Part shown: in pieces, positions 5,762 through 5,784 of the stretch
Layout of the letters: every line of letters begins with the position of its first letter
How positions within the stretch are numbered: position 1 is the stretch's first letter
Assembly (NCBI GenBank): GCA_002340305.1
Contig: DDLU01000280.1
Span: 1 to 5,784, forward strand
Length of the DNA: 5,784 nucleotides
Direction of reading: 5' to 3'
Origin: Desulfovibrio sp. UBA2564
GTDB lineage: Bacteria > Desulfobacterota > Desulfovibrionia > Desulfovibrionales > Desulfovibrionaceae
Notes under the pieces: generated by a model
Told to the model about the DNA's origin: nothing
Databases searched by the model: none
What the model saw: only the letters and a program-made list of their open reading frames with translations
Made by a program: the position numbers and the translations under genes

Positions 5762-5784
5762 AAAGGCATTATCTTCTGGTAACT

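Overview
The window looks like a chromosomal housekeeping segment from a deltaproteobacterial sulfate reducer. A marine Desulfovibrio/Maridesulfovibrio-type organism is my best guess, from the Rho, RibF and ClC sequence flavour, the moderate GC and the gene order. That placement is recall and inference, not a search result. I see no insertion sequence, phage gene, CRISPR array, tRNA or rRNA.

Layout, left to right. Positions 1-300 are the last 99 codons of the transcription terminator gene rho, followed by a strong intrinsic terminator (326-360). Three plus-strand genes follow as a probable transcription unit. The first is an exported M48 zinc metalloprotease with C-terminal TPRs, resembling the periplasmic outer-membrane quality-control protease BepA (455-1918). 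The second is ribF, the bifunctional riboflavin kinase/FAD synthetase (1985-2962). The third is a ClC-family chloride channel or transporter with two CBS domains (2962-4779), whose start codon shares one base with the ribF stop. A long hairpin at 4785-4818 lies between this unit and a convergent minus-strand gene (4844-5635). That gene encodes a Glu-rich, probably coiled-coil cytoplasmic protein that I do not recognise. The last 149 bases (5636-5784) hold its ribosome binding site, a 12-bp palindrome and a G-rich tract on the minus strand, plus short open frames running off the edge that I cannot assign.

The genes do not form an obvious single pathway. RibF makes FMN and FAD, the protease acts in the envelope, and the ClC protein moves anions across the inner membrane. 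The tight ribF-clc junction suggests translational coupling. The most interesting points are the ClC protein's channel-like residue pattern (gating Glu kept, internal proton Glu replaced by Val, first selectivity motif altered), a possible 20-codon ORF exactly bridging the protease and ribF, the unknown acidic coiled-coil protein, and overlapping hairpins at the convergent junction. I found no convincing new multi-gene system.
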